DNA of 64,000 nt from Peptacetobacter sp900550335 (GCF_047528295.1 NZ_CP180001.1:2356001-2420000), one strand, 5' to 3'; counted from the stretch's first letter, positions 1 through 9,262 are shown. Made by a program: numbers and translations. The notes: a model not told the origin generated them from the sequence alone.

Positions 1-42
1 AAAAAAACTATAGACATATACCATATTTACAATAGTTTTTTT
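1..42 (-). terminator. Rho-independent terminator of comEA
   Basis: An 11-bp AT-rich stem (1-11 pairs with 32-42) ends in a T-run on the minus strand, about 40 bases past the comEA stop. The stem has only one or two G-C pairs, so strength is uncertain. Confidence 0.5.
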
Positions 43-80
43 ATATTTTTTTCTATACTATACGCATATACTTCTATTTA

Positions 81-737
81 CTATACACATATATTCCCCT
101 TAATCTCTTCAAATTTTTTATCTCCAATTCCTTTGACATTCTTTAAATCCTCTATGCTTTTAAATCCACCATTTTCTTCTCTATAGGTTATTATTTTGTT
201 TGCAGTAGCCTCTCCAACTCCTGGAAGTGTGTCTAGCTGTTCAATTGTAGCAGTATTTAAATTCACAAGTCCACCTTGTCCCTGTTCACTACCTCCTGCT
301 GTTTGTGTAGTTGCGCCAGATGCTCCCCCACCTGCATTTACATCATTAGGAATTTGTTCACCTTGTTTTGGTATTATATAATGCTTTCCATCCACCAATT
401 TTTCTGCTAAATTAATCGCATTCATATCTGCACCCTCTACAATTCCTCCCATAACCTTTATAGCATCAGATAATCTATCCTCAGAGCTCATAGTTATAAC
501 CCCTTCTGTTTTAACCGCTCCACTTATATATACAGTTACCTCTGTCGTAGTTGAATTATTGTTACTCTGAGAAGAATTGTTATCTTGTTTTAAATCCGAG
601 CCTTCTTTTTCAATATCCTCACTTTGAGCAATCTCATATCTTGCATTTCCCTCACTTTCAAAAATTTTCACACCAGCAATTGCACATAAGCCAATAACAA
701 TAGCTGCAAAGATAAATGTTTTTTTATTTTTTTCCAT
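81..737 (-). CDS. comEA: ComEA family competence DNA-binding protein
   Basis: Membrane-anchored double-stranded DNA receptor of the transformation machinery, which hands DNA to the ComEC channel. The 218-residue product begins with one hydrophobic segment (about residues 8-24), then a Ser/Asn/Gln-rich linker, a SLBB-like domain (about 66-125, starting TEVTVYISGAV), a Gly/Ser-rich linker, and a C-terminal helix-hairpin-helix pair (VNLNTATIEQLDTLPGVG and YREENGGFKSIEDLKNVKGI). This order matches the Firmicute family. The gene is divergent from dacF and no comEC lies next to it here. Its stop overlaps one of three short direct repeats. Function as a DNA receptor is family knowledge; whether the organism is competent cannot be seen. 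Confidence 0.9.
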   Translation of the reverse strand: MEKNKKTFIFAAIVIGLCAIAGVKIFESEGNARYEIAQSEDIEKEGSDLKQDNNSSQSNNNSTTTEVTVYISGAVKTEGVITMSSEDRLSDAIKVMGGIVEGADMNAINLAEKLVDGKHYIIPKQGEQIPNDVNAGGGASGATTQTAGGSEQGQGGLVNLNTATIEQLDTLPGVGEATANKIITYREENGGFKSIEDLKNVKGIGDKKFEEIKGNICV

Positions 738-774
738 TTTATCACTCCTTTCATTTTTATTATTGACACAACTA

Positions 775-783
775 TGTTATACT
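775..783 (+). promoter_or_regulatory. Extended -10 promoter of dacF
   Basis: TGTTATACT is an extended -10 element 36 bases before the dacF start codon. A TTGACA at 763-768 lies only 9 bases away, too close to act as its -35. The same TGTTATAmT form precedes other plus-strand genes here (ansA, fprA, and TGTTATAAT at 9438). Confidence 0.4.
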
Positions 784-819
784 AAAAAAGTATATTTGAA
801 TTTAATTGGAGGTTTTTTA

Positions 820-2184
820 ATGAAAAAAATATCTTCAGTATTAATAGCCTTTCTTTTAGTATTTGCCTCAGTTTTTACATCAATAGGAAATGTATTTGCT
901 GAGCAAAAGGTAGTAAATCTTGAGGCTAAAAGTGCTGTTTTAATGGATTACGAAACGGGTAAAGTTCTTTATCAGAAAAATGGAAATGTAAAAATTTATC
1001 CAGCCTCTACTACAAAGGCATGGACTGCTTATTTAGTTATAAAAAATGTTCCAGACTTAAATGAAAAAATAACTATAGGCGACCTTCCTTACATAGAGCC
1101 ATCTAGTATGTTTCTAAAAAAAGGAGAAACTTTTACAGTGAAGGAATTACTTACTGCCCTTATGGTTCATTCTTGTAATGACGTAGCTTATGTTTTAGCT
1201 GAGCATGTAAGTGGATCTATTCCAGAGTTTGCCGACCTAATGAATAAAGAGGCAGAAGCAATAGGTTGTACTGGTACTCATTTTAACAATCCAAATGGTC
1301 TACCTGATACAAACCACTACACAACTGCAAAGGATATGGCTTTAATAGCTAGAAAATGTATGTCTGATTCAGTATTTAGAGAAATTGTAGCTACTAAATC
1401 AGTAAAATTCAAGCCTACTAAGCAGTATCCTCATGAAAGAGTTTATACAAACTCTAATAAATTCCTTACTTCTCATCAAAAGATAATGTATAGAGGTAAA
1501 AGAATTGATATAAAATATGATATTGTAGACGGTATAAAAACTGGATTTACAAATGCTGCAGGAAAATGTCTTTTAACTAGTGCAGTTAAAGATAATCAAA
1601 GAATTATATCTGCAGTATTTAATTCAACTAATGAAGGAATTTATGTAGATTCTAGAACTCTTATAGACTATGGGTTTGAAAACTATGATTCATTCACTAT
1701 AATGGATAAATCTGATTATGTAGATTCTAAGAGAAAGTGGTTCTCTAAACAGAAAAAACTTATGTATCAACCTAAAGAAAGTTATACAGTAGTACTTCCT
1801 GAGGGACAGACTGTTACAGATGAGTTCACTTTCAAAACAGACCTACAGGATACTTCTCTTCCAATAAGCTCAGGAGATAAGGTTGGGGAATTTTATATAT
1901 ATAAAAACGGAGAAAAATTTAAAACTATAGACTTAGTTGCAAAAAATGATGTAACTAGCAAATTTGCATTTTTAACTGAAAATACTTTCTTTAGAGTTCT
2001 TTTAAGTATTTTAAAAGTAGCTATTGTTGCATTGCTTCTTTTCCTTGTATACAAACTAGCTAGAAAATACTATAGAAGATATAAAAGAAAACAAAGAGCG
2101 CAGATGAAGAAAAAGAAAAAATCAAATAGCTCAAAGGATAAAAATCAAACTGTAAAAAAAGATACAGGAAAAACTAGAAAATAA
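820..2184 (+). CDS. dacF: D-alanyl-D-alanine carboxypeptidase (DacF/PBP5 type, peptidase S11)
   Basis: Removes the terminal D-Ala of peptidoglycan stem pentapeptides outside the membrane. With the ATG at 820, preceded by TTGGAGG, the product is 454 residues and starts with a clear signal peptide ending near FAEQK. Catalytic motifs are S63-TTK66, S118-C-N120 and K240-TG. A PBP5_C-like beta domain follows (about 330-390), then a C-terminal transmembrane helix (about 400-425) and a very Lys-rich cytoplasmic tail. An in-frame upstream start at 763 would place 19 extra residues before the signal peptide and overlap the promoter, so I reject it. The TM anchor in place of an amphipathic helix is seen in several clostridial DacF proteins. 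Confidence 0.93.
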   Translation: MKKISSVLIAFLLVFASVFTSIGNVFAEQKVVNLEAKSAVLMDYETGKVLYQKNGNVKIYPASTTKAWTAYLVIKNVPDLNEKITIGDLPYIEPSSMFLKKGETFTVKELLTALMVHSCNDVAYVLAEHVSGSIPEFADLMNKEAEAIGCTGTHFNNPNGLPDTNHYTTAKDMALIARKCMSDSVFREIVATKSVKFKPTKQYPHERVYTNSNKFLTSHQKIMYRGKRIDIKYDIVDGIKTGFTNAAGKCLLTSAVKDNQRIISAVFNSTNEGIYVDSRTLIDYGFENYDSFTIMDKSDYVDSKRKWFSKQKKLMYQPKESYTVVLPEGQTVTDEFTFKTDLQDTSLPISSGDKVGEFYIYKNGEKFKTIDLVAKNDVTSKFAFLTENTFFRVLLSILKVAIVALLLFLVYKLARKYYRRYKRKQRAQMKKKKKSNSSKDKNQTVKKDTGKTRK

Positions 2185-2189
2185 ATATT

Positions 2190-2227
2190 AAAGGACTGTT
2201 GCAATAATCTACAACAGTCCTTATTTT
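2190..2227. terminator. Bidirectional terminator between dacF and argH
   Basis: An 11-bp stem (AAGGACTGTTG at 2191 with CAACAGTCCTT at 2212) lies between convergent dacF and argH. The plus side has TTATTTTATT after the stem and the minus side a T-rich tract. Confidence 0.8.
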
Positions 2228-2260
2228 ATTACTTTATATTTTTTATTAATTTATATTTTC

Positions 2261-3577
2261 TTATTTTAAATTCTTTTTAATTCCTTTGTTTAGTATATTT
2301 TCATAATCTATAAAGTCGTATATTTCTTCATCAAATACATCTGAGAACTGGCTTAATTCTTCTAAAGTCAATTCTTCTATTGCTTTGTCGTGGTCTTCAC
2401 AGTAGATTACTATATTTCCAACGATTCCATGAGCATCTCTAAATGCAGTTCCTTTTTTAACTAGATAGTCTGCAACTTCTGTAGCATTTAAAAATCCACC
2501 TTTTACAGCTTTTTTCATGTTATCGTCTCTAACTTTTAGAGTTTCTATCATTCTAGCCATTATTTCTAAACACATTTCAAGAGTTCTTACACTGTCAAAG
2601 AATCCTTCTTTATCTTCTTGCATGTCTTTATTATAAGCTAGAGGAATTCCTTTCATTACTGTAAATAATGAGAATAAGTTTCCGTATACTCTTCCTGTTT
2701 TACCTCTGATAAGTTCTGCACCGTCTGGATTTTTCTTCTGAGGCATTATTGAGCTTCCTGTTGAATATAAATCGTCTATTTCAACAAATTTAAATTCCTG
2801 TGAGCTCCAAAGTATTAGCTCTTCACTTAATCTGCTTAGATGCATCATTATTATTGAGAAATCTGACATAAGCTCAAGTAAATAATCTCTATCACTTACA
2901 CCATCCATAAAGTTGTCTACTGGTTTTTTGAATCCTAATTTTTCTGAAGTTATTTCTCTATTTATATCGTGAGTTGTTCCAGCTAATGCACCACATCCTA
3001 AAGGACATTCATCTAGTATTTCAAGAGCATTTCTAAGTCTTTTTTCATCTCTTGAGAACATGCTGTGGTATGCCATTAAATGATGCTTAAATGTTACAAC
3101 CTGTGCTCTCTGTAAATGAGTGTATCCAGGCATTATGCATGGATTTTCATCAGCTTTTGCTTTTATTGTATCTTTTAACATAGCTGTAAGATCTGCTATT
3201 TCAGCACCTTTTTCTTTTGCATATAATCTCATATCTACTGCTACTTGGTCATTTCTACTTCTTGCAGTGTGTAATTTCTTTCCTGTTTCTCCAATTCTTT
3301 CTATAAGGTTAGCTTCTGTGAACGTATGTATATCTTCGTAGTTTCCATCAAGTGGTAGCTTTCCACTTTCTATATCCTCAAGTATTCCAACAAGTCCATC
3401 AGTTATAGCCTTTCCTTCTTCTTCTGTTAAAAGTCCGCATTTCACCTGCATGTATACATGTGCTAAACTTCCTTCAATATCTTTTTTATAAAGAACATTG
3501 TCGTATCCAAAAGACTGATTAAACTCTTCCATCAGCTTATTTTCAGACTTTCTAAAACGACCTCCCCATAATTTCAT
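2261..3577 (-). CDS. argH: Argininosuccinate lyase
   Basis: Cleaves argininosuccinate to arginine and fumarate, the last step of arginine synthesis. The 438-residue product starts MKLWGGRFRK, typical of the family, and carries the fumarase/aspartase signature GSSIMPQKKNPDGAELIRG, plus TARSRNDQVAVD and GYTHLQRAQ. It is slightly shorter than the usual 455-470 residues but appears complete. No argG lies beside it; it is transcribed alone and ends at a shared terminator with dacF. Confidence 0.96.
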   Translation of the reverse strand: MKLWGGRFRKSENKLMEEFNQSFGYDNVLYKKDIEGSLAHVYMQVKCGLLTEEEGKAITDGLVGILEDIESGKLPLDGNYEDIHTFTEANLIERIGETGKKLHTARSRNDQVAVDMRLYAKEKGAEIADLTAMLKDTIKAKADENPCIMPGYTHLQRAQVVTFKHHLMAYHSMFSRDEKRLRNALEILDECPLGCGALAGTTHDINREITSEKLGFKKPVDNFMDGVSDRDYLLELMSDFSIIMMHLSRLSEELILWSSQEFKFVEIDDLYSTGSSIMPQKKNPDGAELIRGKTGRVYGNLFSLFTVMKGIPLAYNKDMQEDKEGFFDSVRTLEMCLEIMARMIETLKVRDDNMKKAVKGGFLNATEVADYLVKKGTAFRDAHGIVGNIVIYCEDHDKAIEELTLEELSQFSDVFDEEIYDFIDYENILNKGIKKNLK

Positions 3578-3756
3578 AAAAATCTCCTCCTATTTAGATA
3601 ATTTTCGGTTTAGTTTTTAGTTTTTTCTACTTTATTCGTTTAAATTGGTATTTTTATTCTATTAATTAGTCTAACTTTTAATTTAAATTTTCTCAATTTT
3701 CGTTAAACTATATAAATTCAATTATATTACATTTTATTTCTATTGTAAATCAAAAA

Positions 3757-3837
3757 AATAAAGGCAAAACAAATAACTAATTTTATATGACAAATTATTT
3801 TATTGTCATACTTATAAGTTATTGCCTTGCCTTTATT
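3757..3837. repeat. 81-base three-tier inverted repeat, probably the marR terminator
   Basis: Three nested arm pairs match exactly: 3757-3767 with 3827-3837 (11 bp, AATAAAGGCAA), 3772-3778 with 3817-3823 (7 bp), and 3787-3793 with 3803-3809 (7 bp). On the minus strand the hairpin ends in GCCTTTATTTTTTT, 36 bases past the marR stop, so it can act as a terminator. Its length is unusual for one; a degenerate MITE-like insert is the alternative. The rest of 3578-3873 is AT-rich and holds the argH promoter region and no gene. Confidence 0.6.
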
Positions 3838-3873
3838 AAATAATTTCACCATTCTTTTTTCAATACTACTATT

Positions 3874-4374
3874 TTAGATATAATTCTTTCCCCAATCAGA
3901 ATTATCATCTTTTTCATATTTTAGCATTTCTTCGCCAAATTCAGCAAATTTAGCCTCGAATCTACATATAAGCTCTAATTCCTCTTCTGTAAACTCACTA
4001 AAGAAAGGATATGCTTTTCTATACTGTTCTTTATCGTATTTAGTATGGATTTTATTTAGCTCTTTACCTTTTTCAGTCAATCTAACAGAATACTGTCTCT
4101 TATCTTCGCTTTCTTGTACCCTTTCTATGAACCCTTTTTTCTCTAATTTTTTTAGATACTGAGAAACTGCACCTTTAGTTATATTCAGCCTCTCGCTTAG
4201 TTCACTAATATTATCCAATCCATTTTCACCAATTTCTGTTATAACATGCACTTCCCTCATATGCATTTTTTCACCTGGATAGTATTCATGCGGAGTTGAA
4301 AGAAACTTATAATAAGTAAATGTTAGATTTCTTTTGAACTCCAATATCCTTTGAAGTAAATCTGTTCTTTTCAT
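3874..4374 (-). CDS. MarR family transcriptional regulator
   Basis: A 166-residue winged-helix DNA-binding protein. The recognition region is ISELSERLNITKGAVSQYLKKLEKKGF (about residues 60-86), followed by the wing ESEDKRQYSVRLTEKG. I start it at the ATG at 4374, preceded by GGTGAGGGG; an in-frame GTG at 4386 lies inside that ribosome binding site. It sits downstream of the P2A ATPase gene, separated by the ATPase terminator, so it is a separate unit. Ligand and targets cannot be told from the sequence. Confidence 0.88.
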   Translation of the reverse strand: MKRTDLLQRILEFKRNLTFTYYKFLSTPHEYYPGEKMHMREVHVITEIGENGLDNISELSERLNITKGAVSQYLKKLEKKGFIERVQESEDKRQYSVRLTEKGKELNKIHTKYDKEQYRKAYPFFSEFTEEELELICRFEAKFAEFGEEMLKYEKDDNSDWGKNYI

Positions 4375-4471
4375 TTTTCCCCTCACCTATATACAAATTT
4401 TTATAACTCATTACATTATATATTATTATTTAAAATAGTTCAATAAAGTTAATCACTTAATTAAATTTAAC

Positions 4472-4506
4472 AAAAAAATAGGAAGCATTATGCTCCCTAT
4501 TTTTTT
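4472..4506 (-). terminator. Terminator of the P2A ATPase gene
   Basis: Stem ATAGGgAGCA/TGCTtCCTAT with a 3-base loop, flanked by A-runs and T-runs on both sides, 26 bases beyond the ATPase stop codon. It could work in both directions. Confidence 0.85.
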
Positions 4507-4531
4507 GTTGTGGATTTTTCTATCTATTAAA

Positions 4532-7168
4532 TTATTTAACTGAATTTCTCATAAATATTTTACCAACTTCCATTACAAGAGTTGATACTAATGCAAGTCC
4601 TATACATATTCCAAGTTCTTGCATACCAAATCCTAGTGGTATTGAGAATATTGGTCTTACTGCTGGGATTAATACTATTGAGTATAATAAGAAACATACT
4701 ACCATAGCGCCTATAACGTATTTATTTGAAAAGAATCCTATTTTTACTGCAGGATCTACATTTGAACGGCTTGCTATTGTCTGTAATGTTCTTGCAAATA
4801 TTAATGTTGAGAATGCCATTGCTACACCAAATTCTGGAGATACCTGCATTCCTATGTACTGAGCTATTATTGTAACTATACCTATTACAATACCTCTGAA
4901 TACTACACGCTGCATTGTTCCATCAGCTAATATACCTTCATTCGCTGGTCTTGGAGCTCTCTTCATTGTTCCTCTTTCTGTTGGTTCAAATCCTAATGCT
5001 ATTGCTGGAAGTGAGTCATTTACAAGGTTTATGAATAAAAGCTGTAATGCTGTAAATGGATTTGTCCAGTTAGCAAATACCGCAAATAATATAGCTATTA
5101 TCGCACCGAAGTTACCTGCAAATAAGTATGTTATAGATTTTTTAATATTGCTATAAACTGTTCTACCAACTTCAACTGCATTTACTATACTTGCAAAGTT
5201 GTCATCAACTAATACCATATCACTTGCATCTTTTGCAACATCTGTACCACTACCCATACCTATACCTATATCAGCCTGTTTTAAAGCTGGGGCATCATTT
5301 ACACCGTCACCTGTCATAGCTGATACACAGTCTTTTTTCTGCCAAGCTCTTACTATTCTTATTTTATTTTCTGGAGAAACCCTTGCGTATACAGTTATTT
5401 TTTCTAGTTTTTCATCTAGTTCTTCTTCTGTAAGTGCGTCTAATTCCTGACCTGTTAAAGCAAGGTCGCCATCTTCCATTATTCCTATTTCTCTAGCTAT
5501 TGCAGCTGCTGTTGTTTTGTGGTCACCAGTTATCATAACTGTTTTTATTCCAGCTTCTTTAGCTTCTGCAACTGCATCTATTACTTCTGCTCTTGGAGGG
5601 TCTATCATTGCAAGTAGACCTATTAAAGTTAAATCGTCTTCATCTTCTATTGAAGGAGCAAATCCTTCTTCTACTTCTTTATATGTAAATGCTAAAACTC
5701 TTAGCGCTCTATTTGAGAATCCTTCGTTCTGAGTTCTAAACTGCTGTTTTATTTCATCTGTAAGTTCTTTCTTTTCTCCGTTTATTAAAACGTATTTTGA
5801 TCTAGAGAATATTATGTCTGGAGCACCTTTTGTAAACATAAAGTATCCATCTCTAGTTTTATTTACAGTTGTCATTAATTTTCTATCAGAGTCGAATGGT
5901 AATTCTTCAACTCTAGGGTTTTCATTTCTTATATCTTCGTAATTTAATCCATTTTTATTTGCAAAGTTAATTAAAGCTGTTTCTGTTGGGTCACCTATTT
6001 CCTGACCTTCACTACCTATTGCAGAGTCATTACATAATACTGAGCATAATGTAAGTAATCTGCTATGTGCGTTAGATTCGTAGCTTTCTGCTGAATTCAT
6101 AACTTCTGATTCAGTTCCATTCATGTATAAATCTACTACTGTCATCTTGTTCTGAGTAAGTGTACCAGTTTTATCTGTACATATAACTTTTGCTGAACCT
6201 AGTGTTTCAACTGCAGGAAGTTTTCTTATTATAGCCTGTTTTTTAGCCATATTATTTGTTCCAACTGCTAAAACTATAGTCATTATTGATGATAATGCTT
6301 CTGGTATTGCTGCAACTGCTATTGCTACTGCGAACATAAATGAGCTAAGTACTACTTCACCCATATTTCCTGTTCCCATTATAAATGCTTTACCAACCTG
6401 TATTCCGAATATTAATAATGCAAGTAATGTTATACCAACACCTAATTTTTTACTGAAAGCTTCTATATTCTGCTGAAGTGGAGTAAGTTTTGAGTCTGCA
6501 TTTTCAAGTAGTCCTGCTATTTTACCCATTTCACTGTTCATACCAGTTCCAGTTGTTACAAATGTTCCTCTACCGTAAACTACCATAGAACCACTGAATA
6601 CCATGTTTTTCTGGTCTCCTAAAGGAGATTCATCTGCTATAACATCTGTGTGTTTTAATACTGGTTCTGATTCACCTGTAAGCATTCCTTCAACGCATTT
6701 TAATGTCTGTGCTTCTATTAATCTACCATCTGCTGGTACATAATCCCCTGCTTCAAGTATTACTACATCCCCTGGTACTAATTCTTTAGCAGGTATAGTT
6801 AATTTATTTCCATCTCTTATAACCTTTGCGTTTGGTGCAGATAAAGCTTTTAAACTGTCTAATGAACTTTCTGCTTTCTTTGTCTGAACAACGCCAAGTA
6901 TACTGTTAAGTATTATAACTGCAAATATTATTAAAGATTCCATAGTCTCACCTAGTGCAATCTGAACTATTGCAGCTATAAGAAGTATTATAACTAGTGG
7001 ATCTTTAAAGCTTTCTAAAAATAGTTTCCATACAGGTACTTTGTCTTTTTCCTGTAATTCGTTGTAGCCATGTTTTTCTAAAAGCTGTTTTGCTTTTTCT
7101 TGGCTTAGACCGTTTTCACTAGACTCCAAGTTTTTTAAAACTTCTTCATAATTTTTCTGATAAAACAT
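4532..7168 (-). CDS. P2A-type cation-transporting ATPase (Ca2+/Mn2+), probably Mn2+ exporter
   Basis: Pumps divalent cations across the cytoplasmic membrane using ATP. The 878 residues have the full P-type order: actuator motif TGES (about 164), phosphorylation motif DKTGTLT (D332), hinge TGDGVNDAP (about 619), about ten membrane segments and a C-terminal cation ATPase domain. The M4 motif reads AIPEALSSI, whereas SERCA has PEGLP. The gene follows a yybP-ykoY riboswitch, a class that senses Mn2+ and precedes Mn2+ exporters and related P-type ATPases in Firmicutes. I therefore infer that Mn2+ (or Mn2+ and Ca2+) is exported when cell Mn2+ is high. Transport direction and ion choice are inference from the leader and family. 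Confidence 0.93.
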   Translation of the reverse strand: MFYQKNYEEVLKNLESSENGLSQEKAKQLLEKHGYNELQEKDKVPVWKLFLESFKDPLVIILLIAAIVQIALGETMESLIIFAVIILNSILGVVQTKKAESSLDSLKALSAPNAKVIRDGNKLTIPAKELVPGDVVILEAGDYVPADGRLIEAQTLKCVEGMLTGESEPVLKHTDVIADESPLGDQKNMVFSGSMVVYGRGTFVTTGTGMNSEMGKIAGLLENADSKLTPLQQNIEAFSKKLGVGITLLALLIFGIQVGKAFIMGTGNMGEVVLSSFMFAVAIAVAAIPEALSSIMTIVLAVGTNNMAKKQAIIRKLPAVETLGSAKVICTDKTGTLTQNKMTVVDLYMNGTESEVMNSAESYESNAHSRLLTLCSVLCNDSAIGSEGQEIGDPTETALINFANKNGLNYEDIRNENPRVEELPFDSDRKLMTTVNKTRDGYFMFTKGAPDIIFSRSKYVLINGEKKELTDEIKQQFRTQNEGFSNRALRVLAFTYKEVEEGFAPSIEDEDDLTLIGLLAMIDPPRAEVIDAVAEAKEAGIKTVMITGDHKTTAAAIAREIGIMEDGDLALTGQELDALTEEELDEKLEKITVYARVSPENKIRIVRAWQKKDCVSAMTGDGVNDAPALKQADIGIGMGSGTDVAKDASDMVLVDDNFASIVNAVEVGRTVYSNIKKSITYLFAGNFGAIIAILFAVFANWTNPFTALQLLFINLVNDSLPAIALGFEPTERGTMKRAPRPANEGILADGTMQRVVFRGIVIGIVTIIAQYIGMQVSPEFGVAMAFSTLIFARTLQTIASRSNVDPAVKIGFFSNKYVIGAMVVCFLLYSIVLIPAVRPIFSIPLGFGMQELGICIGLALVSTLVMEVGKIFMRNSVK

Positions 7169-7240
7169 AAGTATTCCTCCTTTTCTTCTCTAATAGATAT
7201 GATTTCTTTTTTTAATTCGTCTTGATTTATTTTGAGTAAT

Positions 7241-7306
7241 AAAAAAACCTTGATACGAACCTTCAAAATAAACCGTTGTCTATTTTGAAGGTCTCGCTAT
7301 CAAGGT
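7241..7306 (-). terminator. Expression-platform terminator of the Mn2+ riboswitch
   Basis: On the minus strand a long two-part hairpin pairs AACCTTGATA (first part) with TATCAAGGTT, and ACCTTCAAAATA with TATTTTGAAGGT, and ends in seven T. Its 5' arm includes the conserved GCGAGACCTT region of the aptamer, so ligand binding should compete with terminator formation and turn the ATPase on. Confidence 0.88.
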
Positions 7307-7405
7307 TAACATTCTATCCTCGCCAGTTGACCGAGCATATATGCTGTATTGACGACCAACTGCACTTATCTGTGTAAGCTACTCCCCTTCGAGAAGTATT
7401 ATTAT
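7241..7405 (-). promoter_or_regulatory. yybP-ykoY class manganese riboswitch
   Basis: The minus strand carries the two landmark segments of this class: AAGGGGAGTAGC (near 7378-7390) at the 5' side and GCGAGACCTT (7290-7300 region) at the 3' side, with paired arms between them (GGTCAACTGGCG region). The element starts within a few bases of the predicted transcript start and is followed by an overlapping terminator, then the ATPase start codon 72 bases on. The class senses Mn2+ (established knowledge). Confidence 0.92.
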
Positions 7406-7417
7406 TTTGTAATAAGT

Positions 7418-7446
7418 ATTATATATCTTTTAGCTAAATTTGTCTA
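7418..7446 (-). promoter_or_regulatory. Promoter of the riboswitch-ATPase transcript
   Basis: On the minus strand TAGACA (7441-7446) and TATAAT (7418-7423) are 17 bases apart. Transcription would start near 7411, just before the aptamer. Confidence 0.75.
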
Positions 7447-7468
7447 TATTTATTTTAATATTTACAAT

Positions 7469-9262
7469 TTAGTTTTCTTCTTTTATATCTACTTTTATGC
7501 TTAATTCTTCAAGCTGAGCATCTTCTGCTGGAGCTGGAGCATTTGTCATTGGGCATATAGCATTCTGGTTTTTAGGGAATGCTATAACTTCTCTTATGTT
7601 GTCAACTCCTGCAAGTAGCATAACTAATCTATCAAGTCCGAATGCCATACCAGCGTGTGGTGGTGCACCGTATTTGAAAGCATCTAGTAAGAATCCGAAT
7701 TTGTTGTAAGCTTCTTCTTCACTTAATCCTAGAGCTGCGAACATTTTTTTCTGAACTTCAGAATCAGATATTCTCACAGATCCTCCACCTACTTCGTATC
7801 CATTTAATACTATATCGTATGCTTTTGCTCTTAATGTATCTTTTTCATCAGTATCAAGTCTATCTATATCTTCATCTAATGGAGAAGTAAATGGATGGTG
7901 TTTAGCAACATATCTTCCATTTTCTTCATCTTCTTCAAATAGTGGGAATTCTGTTACCCATAAGAAGTTGAACTGATTTTTCTTTTCTTCTAATATTCCT
8001 AATTTATCTGCAACTGCAAGTCTTACCTGTCCTAATGCGTCGTAAACTATAGAATCTTTATCAGCAACAAATAGAAGTAAGTCTCCTACTTTACCGTTCA
8101 TTCTTTCAACTATTGCATTTAATTCTTCTTCACTGAAGAATTTAGCTATTGGAGATGTTACCCCTTCTTCAGTTATTTTCATCCATGCAAGACCTTTTGC
8201 TTTGTAAGTTTTAGCACAGTCTTCTAAGTGAGATATCTGTTTTCTTGGGAATTTTTCAGCCATTCCTTCAACATTTATACCTCTAACACTCTTACCTTTT
8301 ACAGCACAGTCAGCAAATACTTTGAATCCGCATCCTTCAACTAAGTCAGTTATGTTTACAAATTCATATCCAAATCTAGTGTCTGGTTTATCTGAACCGT
8401 ATCTATCCATAGCTTCTGCGTAAGTCATTCTTGGTAGAGGAAGTTCTATATCAACATTTATAGTTTCTTTGAATATTTCCTGAACCATTTTTTCCATTAT
8501 TGTCATAACATCTTCTGCTTCAACGAAAGACATTTCTGTATCTATCTGAGTGAATTCTGGCTGTCTGTCAGCTCTTAAGTCTTCATCTCTGAAACATTTT
8601 ACTATCTGGAAGTATCTATCCATACCAGAAACCATTAGTAACTGTTTTAATAACTGTGGTGACTGTGGTAATGCATAGAATTTACCTTCATTAACTCTAC
8701 TTGGTACTAAGTAGTCTCTTGCACCTTCTGGAGTTGGTTTAACTAAGAATGGTGTTTCTATTTCACAGAAGTTCTGTTCTGTTAAGTATCTTCTTACTAT
8801 GTTAGTAACCTGCTGTCTTAACATTAAGTTTCTCTGCATTTTTGGTTTTCTAAGATCAAGATATCTGTATTTTAATCTTAATGCTTCTGAAACATCATCG
8901 TCATCTTTTATGTATATTGGTGGTGTTTCTGATTTGTTAAGTAATCTTAATTCATTTGCGAATACTTCAACATCTCCTGTTGGCATGTTAGGGTTTTTAG
9001 ACTGTCTTTCTCTAACCTCCCCTTTAACAGCTATTACATATTCTGAACCTAATTTTTCAGCTTTTTCAAAAGCTTCTTTATCTACATCTGTATCGAATAC
9101 TATCTGGCATATTCCGCCTCTATCTCTTAAATCAACGAATACAAGACCTCCAAGATTTCTCTTTTTCTGTACCCATCCCATAAGTACAACTTCCTGTCCT
9201 ATATTTTCAGCTCTTAATTCGCCACAATAGCAGCTTCTTTTTAGACCTTTTATTGTTTCCAA
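7469..9262 (-). CDS. aspS: Aspartyl-tRNA synthetase
   Basis: Charges tRNA-Asp with aspartate; class II synthetase. The 597 residues show an N-terminal OB anticodon-binding domain (VLMGWVQKKRNLGGLVFVD), motif 2 (FRDEDLRADRQPEFTQID), a bacterial GAD insertion, and motif 3 (FGLDRLVMLLAG). I start it at TTG 9262, because GGAGG lies 8 bases before it; the in-frame ATG at 9283 would put that ribosome binding site inside the coding region. hisS and aspS are neighbours in many clostridia; here two accessory genes (GNAT, XRE) and a terminator separate them. Confidence 0.96.
   Translation of the reverse strand: METIKGLKRSCYCGELRAENIGQEVVLMGWVQKKRNLGGLVFVDLRDRGGICQIVFDTDVDKEAFEKAEKLGSEYVIAVKGEVRERQSKNPNMPTGDVEVFANELRLLNKSETPPIYIKDDDDVSEALRLKYRYLDLRKPKMQRNLMLRQQVTNIVRRYLTEQNFCEIETPFLVKPTPEGARDYLVPSRVNEGKFYALPQSPQLLKQLLMVSGMDRYFQIVKCFRDEDLRADRQPEFTQIDTEMSFVEAEDVMTIMEKMVQEIFKETINVDIELPLPRMTYAEAMDRYGSDKPDTRFGYEFVNITDLVEGCGFKVFADCAVKGKSVRGINVEGMAEKFPRKQISHLEDCAKTYKAKGLAWMKITEEGVTSPIAKFFSEEELNAIVERMNGKVGDLLLFVADKDSIVYDALGQVRLAVADKLGILEEKKNQFNFLWVTEFPLFEEDEENGRYVAKHHPFTSPLDEDIDRLDTDEKDTLRAKAYDIVLNGYEVGGGSVRISDSEVQKKMFAALGLSEEEAYNKFGFLLDAFKYGAPPHAGMAFGLDRLVMLLAGVDNIREVIAFPKNQNAICPMTNAPAPAEDAQLEELSIKVDIKEEN

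Noticed and set aside
763..783. TTGACA ... TATACT as a standard promoter of dacF
   Set aside because: The spacing is 9 bases, far from 17, so only the extended -10 is kept.
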